From Mercurialis annua (lineage: Eukaryota; Streptophyta; Magnoliopsida; Malpighiales; Euphorbiaceae), in the NCBI RefSeq assembly GCF_937616625.2, contig NC_065577.1, positions 29,153,501 through 29,217,500 of the forward strand: a stretch of DNA of 64,000 bases, written 5' to 3'. Below the pieces are notes generated by a model, which was not told the DNA's origin, ran no database searches, and was given only the letters and a program-made list of their open reading frames with translations. The translations under genes and the position numbers were made by a program. Shown here in pieces: positions 59,039-64,000 of this stretch; the stretch's first letter is position 1, and each line of letters starts with the position of its first letter.

Positions 59039-59460
59039 CTCCGATACCACATGTTAGATTTCTAACATCTTTAATTAGCCGGATCGATGTGCATGTTACT
59101 TAAAGAGAAAAATACAATAATATACAAAAAATAAAAGAATATAACAAAAATACGAAAATAGCTTAAATATAACATAACCACCTATAAAAGCTGAAAACTT
59201 ATAAAGAGTACGAAGTCAACCTAAGGCTGACACGCGTCATAGCTCTTTAATGCGGAGAGAGAAAATGTGAGACTCCTTTATTCTACCATTTAATGCACGC
59301 CACGTGTAAAATCATGTGACTCTTTTATATATCTCCACTTAATAATCACGTGGGATTCTTTCTATTTGAATATTTGTATTTGTATCACATATAAAGACGA
59401 CACATGGTTTACATAGGTACACGCGCTATGATATGTAATGTTTTATTACTGTTTAACTTT
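59039..59460 (-). repeat. Copia PBS and 5' LTR (right end undefined)
   Basis: The minus strand reads TGGTATCGGAG at 59,039-59,049, one base from an initiator methionine tRNA PBS. The adjoining LTR end is TGTTAGAAATCTAACA (59,052-59,067). A TATA-like element on the minus strand lies near 59,320-59,330. I could not find the matching outer LTR end, so the right boundary is approximate. Confidence 0.55.
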
Positions 59461-59789
59461 TGAAACAAATAATTCTTTTAAATTGGAACTCATTTGATTT
59501 AAAATACTAAATGAACTAAAAATAAAAGAAATAAAAACTAAAAATTATATAAATTATATAAATTGATAAAGTTGTTGAATTTTATAAATTAGTAATTTTT
59601 ATTTATATTTGCATAAAAATATATTTAAAGGCTGACTAAATTAAAATTTAGATTTTTTTGGTTGATTTTTAAAAAGTAAATAAAATTCACACATACCAAT
59701 AGTTATTATAGAATTCATACAAGATATACATATGATACATTATTTATACCCGGTACATCTCAAAATGCACATATAATACATATTAAATA
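59461..59789. other. AT-rich intergenic stretch with ATACAT words
   Basis: No gene. The end (59,742-59,789) is a degenerate unit (GTACATCTCAAAATGCACAT, then AATACATATTAAATA) that recurs at 60,183-60,350, 60,650-60,680, 60,895-60,930 and 61,695-61,750. Confidence 0.5.
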
Positions 59790-60165
59790 GGCGTAATCAT
59801 TTTTTAAATCTAAACCTATATATTTTTATCAATCACGACAAATCTTTGAACTTTTATAATTATGTTCAATTTGTAAACTTATTTTGCGATAACTTTACAT
59901 TTAATCATTTAAAATTCAAACCTTTTAGTTTTTATCAATTGTGACCAAAAATTTATATTAACTCTTTTTAAAAGTTAGACAATTTTTGAGAATTTAGAAA
60001 TAATTGATAGAAGATGGAAAGGTTTGGATTTAAAAAATTGAAACTCAAAATTTTAGTTATAATTATAAAAAAGAAACTTTCAAATTCACATAATTGTAAA
60101 AATAAAAAAGTTTGGTCAAAATTGATAAAAAGTGTAAAGGGGTTTGGATTAAAAATGATTCGGCC
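59790..60165. mobile_element. MULE-type foldback 3
   Basis: This 376-bp element starts GGCGTAATCATTTTTTAAAT and ends in the inverted relative ATGATTCGGCC. The arms are about 90 bp of similar sequence. The 9-bp flanks TATTAAATA and TATAAAAAA match at 7 positions. A 60-codon frame at 60,014 lies within the arm and is not a gene. Confidence 0.75.
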
Positions 60166-61287
60166 TATAAAAAATAATTTTAACGATACATTTTAAATAT
60201 ACAAATAATACATATTAAATACAACTTTAATAATATATTTCAAATACACAAAAATATATATTAAATAAAATTTAAATAAATACATATCATACATATAAAA
60301 AAATATATTAAATAGAGTTTTAATAATACATCTCAAATATATAAAAGAAATTTTCCAGCTCAAAGGTGGTGACTAGTAGATTTCGGGGGTACCTAGAAAG
60401 TGAAACATCTTCCTTCTTTACCTTTCAATTACATCAGAAAAGTCAATTTCCATACCCTAACCTTCGTCGAGCATTTCGACGAGTCGTTTAGTTGTCTGAG
60501 TTGTCTATGCTCCCTATTAGCTCTCAAGACTCTTTAGATCTTAGGTTTAGGTTCAAGTTTTCCATTCGGAAAAAGCCTTCGAAAGCGGGAAAAGGTTTAA
60601 AAATCAATCAAATGAAACATAAATATAAGCGTAAGTAAATAAATACATAAATGATACATCTCAAATACGCAAATAATATTTTTCTGGTCTGTTTAGCCTC
60701 GTTTCAAAAACGAAAATTTACCTTATTTTTGCGGGCGCAATATAGATCTACGCTTGTTTTTGAATCTCTAGTTGTAGCTTACTCATGCATATGTCAAATA
60801 TTATATGATACATATATAAAAATATATGTAAAAAAAATACGAACATTTTGTTTTTTTGTTTTTACATAAAAATTTAGATTTCGAAATCAGTTGTGATACA
60901 TCTAAAAAACATCTCAAATACATATATAAAATATCTACGATACATTCTAAGAAAACAGTACATTAAACTTCTTATGACTAAGACATTAATCTACTAGAAA
61001 AAATGAAAAAATATAAAAATTATCACTAGTATAAAAAAACTATCGATGTATTTACTATGTATCAACGAAGTATCGATAATGAATTATTGATGTATTTATA
61101 ATGTATCAGTAATGTATCTGCAATGTACATGTGGTACATTAATGACGTATCAGGTGATGTATCTAATGTATCATCGATGTATCTAATATGTATTTCGAGG
61201 ACAGTACGGCCAATTATTCTCTTTTCCGACACAATATTTTTTGTTTCAATTTGTAATTAAAAAATAATTGGATTTTAATTTATTAAA
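60166..61287. repeat. Degenerate ATACAT-type repeats in AT-rich DNA
   Basis: Units of about 40-50 bp with the words ATACATCTCAAATA, AATACATATTAAAT and TTTTAATAATA recur imperfectly. Between 61,040 and 61,190 TGTATC/GTACAT words recur at 10-15 bp. No coding motif found. Confidence 0.5.
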
Positions 61288-61654
61288 GGCCAAATCTTAA
61301 AAAAAAATACCAAACCTTTGCGATTTTTTTTCCAGCTATGACCAAACCTTTTAAAATTTGCAAATATAACCCGGTTTGATAAATTATGTTCCTTTTATAG
61401 CCAAATTCGAAGCAAACCGATTTATTTGCCAACATGACAACTGTGTATATAAGATTTAATCACAATAAAATATTAAATATTTTCGTGTGTGTCATAATAA
61501 AATATTTAATCACAATAAAAAAAACCAAACCAATTTAAAAATGGCTATAAAAGGAACATAATTTGTCAAAATGGGTTATATTTACAAATTCTAAAAGATT
61601 AGGTCATTACTGACAAAAATCGCAAAGGTTTGAATATTTTTTGAGTGTTTGATT
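61288..61654. mobile_element. MULE-type foldback 4
   Basis: This 367-bp element is flanked by a perfect 9-bp TTTATTAAA (61,279-61,287 and 61,655-61,663). The left arm contains TACCAAACCTTTGCGATTTTT and the right arm its inverted relative. The internal words (GCCAAA, AAACCGATTT, AAATGGCTATAAAAGGAACA) resemble the arms of the 39.4-kb MULE. Confidence 0.82.
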
Positions 61655-63474
61655 TTTATTAAATTGTTCTTAGTACCACACAAAAAAATATATATAAACA
61701 ATACATCTAAAATACATAAATAATACATATCAAATATAATTTTAATAATATAATTATTTATTATGCATCAAACTTTTGTTTTTTGCACAACACATTTCAT
61801 AAAGGAATTATCCAAGGACAGTGTACGCATACTTTTCCATTAATAATTGAAAAAAAAAGAGCCATTTAAAATACATACATATATAATATTTATTAACTGA
61901 ATGTATGTACTCTTTTATGATCTAAGCTTGATAAAAAAATTCCATAAAACTGGTATGTTCAAAAAACACTTGACTTTGAAAAAAAAAATCGTGAAAAAAC
62001 CGATTAAGCCAGTAAGCAAAGAATAAAAGCGCAAAATCTGGCAATAAAAGTTGCAGAAATTGAAATGGCAGTAGACTTGTATCATTAGGAGGTCGCCTAC
62101 CACAAATAACATAAAACGACCACCCCCACTAACTCTCTCCCTCCCTCCCTCAACCGCAACCCGCCGCTCATTTTCTCCTCCGTCTTGTCCACTTACACTC
62201 CGTTTATCATTTCCCGACTATGTAAAATTCCAGCGGCAAACAAACCAACACCTGGAATATCTCATCACATAAACAAAAGCAAAACTCTCCTTCAATGGCT
62301 TGGTTTGGTGTAGATGACTTTGACCGAAAGTCATTTACATGGAGAGGATTAATTATATTTTAAAATAATAAAAATGAGGAATATTAGATTTCTTCCTTAT
62401 TCTTCAAGATATGCAGCCTATATAAAGAAGAGAAAAGGCTTAACCTTACAGCTATTTTAGAAGTGTAAAAATAAAAATTTTACCATTCTTAAAAACGTGC
62501 TGACTTCCTTATTAAATTCTCTGTATTTTTCAACCACTAACTCAACGCTACAAGAAAAAGAAAAAATGAGAGTTAAAGTTTAGAGAAAATGGAGGTTATG
62601 GGAGATAGAAAGAGAAAATGGATATTGATCAAAAAGGAAAAGAAAAGGACCACCTCTGCATTTAAAAATATGCCTTACACGGAATATGCAATTTAATGCC
62701 ACATGTATGGCTAGGATTAATTTCGTACTTTTTGTAATAATTTACCGTTTTCAGCTTTTATTTGTAATATCAAATTAGCATTCAATGAAAGAAATAAGAT
62801 GGGTTAGCATTTTTAAAAAGTCTTAGCGTTTTTAGTATTTTCCTGTAATTTTTCCTTACTTAAAACACATAAACAATTGAATTGAATATAATATCAAGAA
62901 ACGAAACCTGATTTGAAAACGTAAGCTATAATCTTCTCCCTTATAATCTCAATCAGGAGATGGCCCTATTCTCTATAACATATGTTTTCTCTGAACTTAA
63001 TGAGAAAAACAGAGAATACTTCTTATGAGATTAAGGAAGGGAACTAGCTATTTATACTATTTAAGGAGTTGAACGGGCTCCCATCAAAGTCTGTTAACTC
63101 CAGCCCGCACTTTATCCTTCACACATAAATTAGAACTCAATCCATGTTTATTTGATCACACGGACTTAATAAAACACTAGTCCATTAACAAAGCCCACAC
63201 TACATAAGCCCATATCGGAATTAAAAAATTTCAACATAGAGAACCTACAAGAATCTTTTATTATTCAAATAGATTTATAACGTTAGTTGGTGATAGCGAC
63301 CAATAAATAAAATTAACAGTATCTCATACAATAAGCGACTGACGAGCAACCACAGAGCAACCGACGAGCATTAAACGAGCAATCAAATAGCAACCAACGA
63401 GTAAGAAAAAACCAATCAACAAATAATAAAAGATTAACCAACAAGCAACCAAAGTTAAAATCGAATCAAATTTA

Positions 63475-63478
<4 letters not shown>
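61655..63478. other. Intergenic DNA, no gene recognised
   Basis: Another ATACAT unit is at 61,695-61,750. A pyrimidine-rich tract (CTCTCTCCCTCCCTCCCTC) lies at 62,130-62,150. A short frame from an ATG at 62,295 (MAWFGVDDFDRK...) ends after 22 codons and matches nothing I know. The part 63,000-63,240 has a composition like a decayed LTR (AAGCCCACACT, TAAGCCCATAT) but no ends. Words GAGCAACCGACGAGC recur at 63,340-63,450. Confidence 0.4.

Positions 63479-63533
<55 letters not shown>
63479..63533. repeat. (AT)26 microsatellite
   Basis: An uninterrupted AT dinucleotide run lies at 63,481-63,532. Confidence 0.97.
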
Positions 63534-63535
<2 letters not shown>

Positions 63536-64000
63536 TATTTCTCTTCTCATTTTTTTTAATTTACATCTTCTAACTTATTACTTTTGAAAGATATTTATAA
63601 ATTCTCTTTTAACTTCTCTAAATTATTTTTATTTGTATTATTGATATGGTAGAAAAAGTGTTAATTATACAACATAAAAATTAAAAAATTAAAGAGATTA
63701 AGCATAGAATACAAATGTTTTAAATGACAAATGTTTTATCTCTGCTACAACAATGACACATATTCCTAATCTCTCTTTCTATGTATAGCTTGCCTTCAAA
63801 AATTCAAGTCATTTGCTCAAAAACTAAGGGCATTTTACACAAAAATAACAATTGAGTAATAATTTATTTTAATACAGTTTTATATATGATATTTCAAAAT
63901 TTCCATATAAAAAAGAATTTATTATTTTTATACAGTTCATATAAATAGAAATCTAATAACATAAACAGTCATAATTACAATTATTTTCTCTTTTCTCAGG
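63534..64000. other. AT-rich end of window
   Basis: No gene, repeat or motif recognised. Confidence 0.5.

Noticed and set aside
62295..62363. Short gene MAWFGVDDFDRK... after a pyrimidine-rich leader
   Set aside because: Only 22 codons, no splice donor at its end that would extend it convincingly, and no recognised family. Left as a note in the intergenic entry.

Overview
This window is nuclear DNA from a flowering plant, probably a eudicot. The evidence is the AT-rich intergenic sequence, Athila, Tat and chromovirus (Tekay/Del-like) LTR retrotransposons, a Ty1/copia remnant, an L1-type LINE, Stowaway MITEs carrying CTCCCTCCGTCCC ends, Mutator-like foldback elements with 9-bp target duplications, and one intron-containing plant GDSL lipase gene. 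There is no bacterial or organellar gene organisation. The species cannot be named from the sequence.

Left block (1-27,930). An L1-type LINE on the + strand is split at its zf-RVT zinc-knuckle region by a 26.6-kb Athila-type element, called A here (775-27,420, target duplication GTGGA). A itself holds three insertions. The first is a minus-strand Tat-like element (5,667-10,900, AGAAG) that keeps gag and protease but has no reverse transcriptase, and carries an antisense coiled-coil ORF instead. The second is a reverse-oriented solo LTR of A's own family (10,951-17,296), split by a non-coding LTR element (11,551-16,431, AGATA). The third is a chromovirus-type solo LTR, E1 (21,201-23,782, ACAAT). 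With these removed, A is about 12.5 kb and has LTR, gag, protease, RT, RNase H, integrase, an ATHILA ORF-1-like gene and LTR in order. All are broken by stops and deletions, and the RT lacks its catalytic YxDD segment.

Centre (27,930-32,720). The only gene that looks intact is a minus-strand GDSL esterase/lipase of three exons and 356 codons (28,785-30,396), with all SGNH catalytic residues. A Stowaway MITE lies downstream of it, and a foldback element and a probable MULE lie upstream.

Right block (32,720-59,100). Solo LTR E2 (AGGTT) is followed by a decayed chromovirus integrase (F). F is split by solo LTR D, which contains a Stowaway MITE. D is split by a long-TIR MULE (39,403-51,103, TTCTGAAAA), and the MULE is split by a 10.3-kb chromovirus-like element with near-identical LTRs and a decayed interior (B, ATTAA). 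F resumes at 51.33 kb with its chromodomain and 3' LTR. It then abuts a truncated chromovirus (C) whose integrase ORF is intact, and then a minus-strand copia gag-protease remnant. From 59.1 to 64 kb the sequence is AT-rich, with two more MULE-type foldbacks and an (AT)26 microsatellite.

The most striking pattern is that unrelated LTR families here each carry a cluster of short palindromes or hairpins with a family-specific sequence. Examples are TGTCTCGATCGAGACA in A, GTGTGCGTTCGCACAC in E2, GGTGCACGAACGTGCACC in D, a 21-bp GC-rich array in E1 and CGTCGCGAGGCGCGACG in B. In E1, E2 and D the cluster sits just downstream of one conserved LTR segment. In A the same palindrome also occurs at two internal sites. 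All identities come from reading the sequence; no alignment or database search was run.
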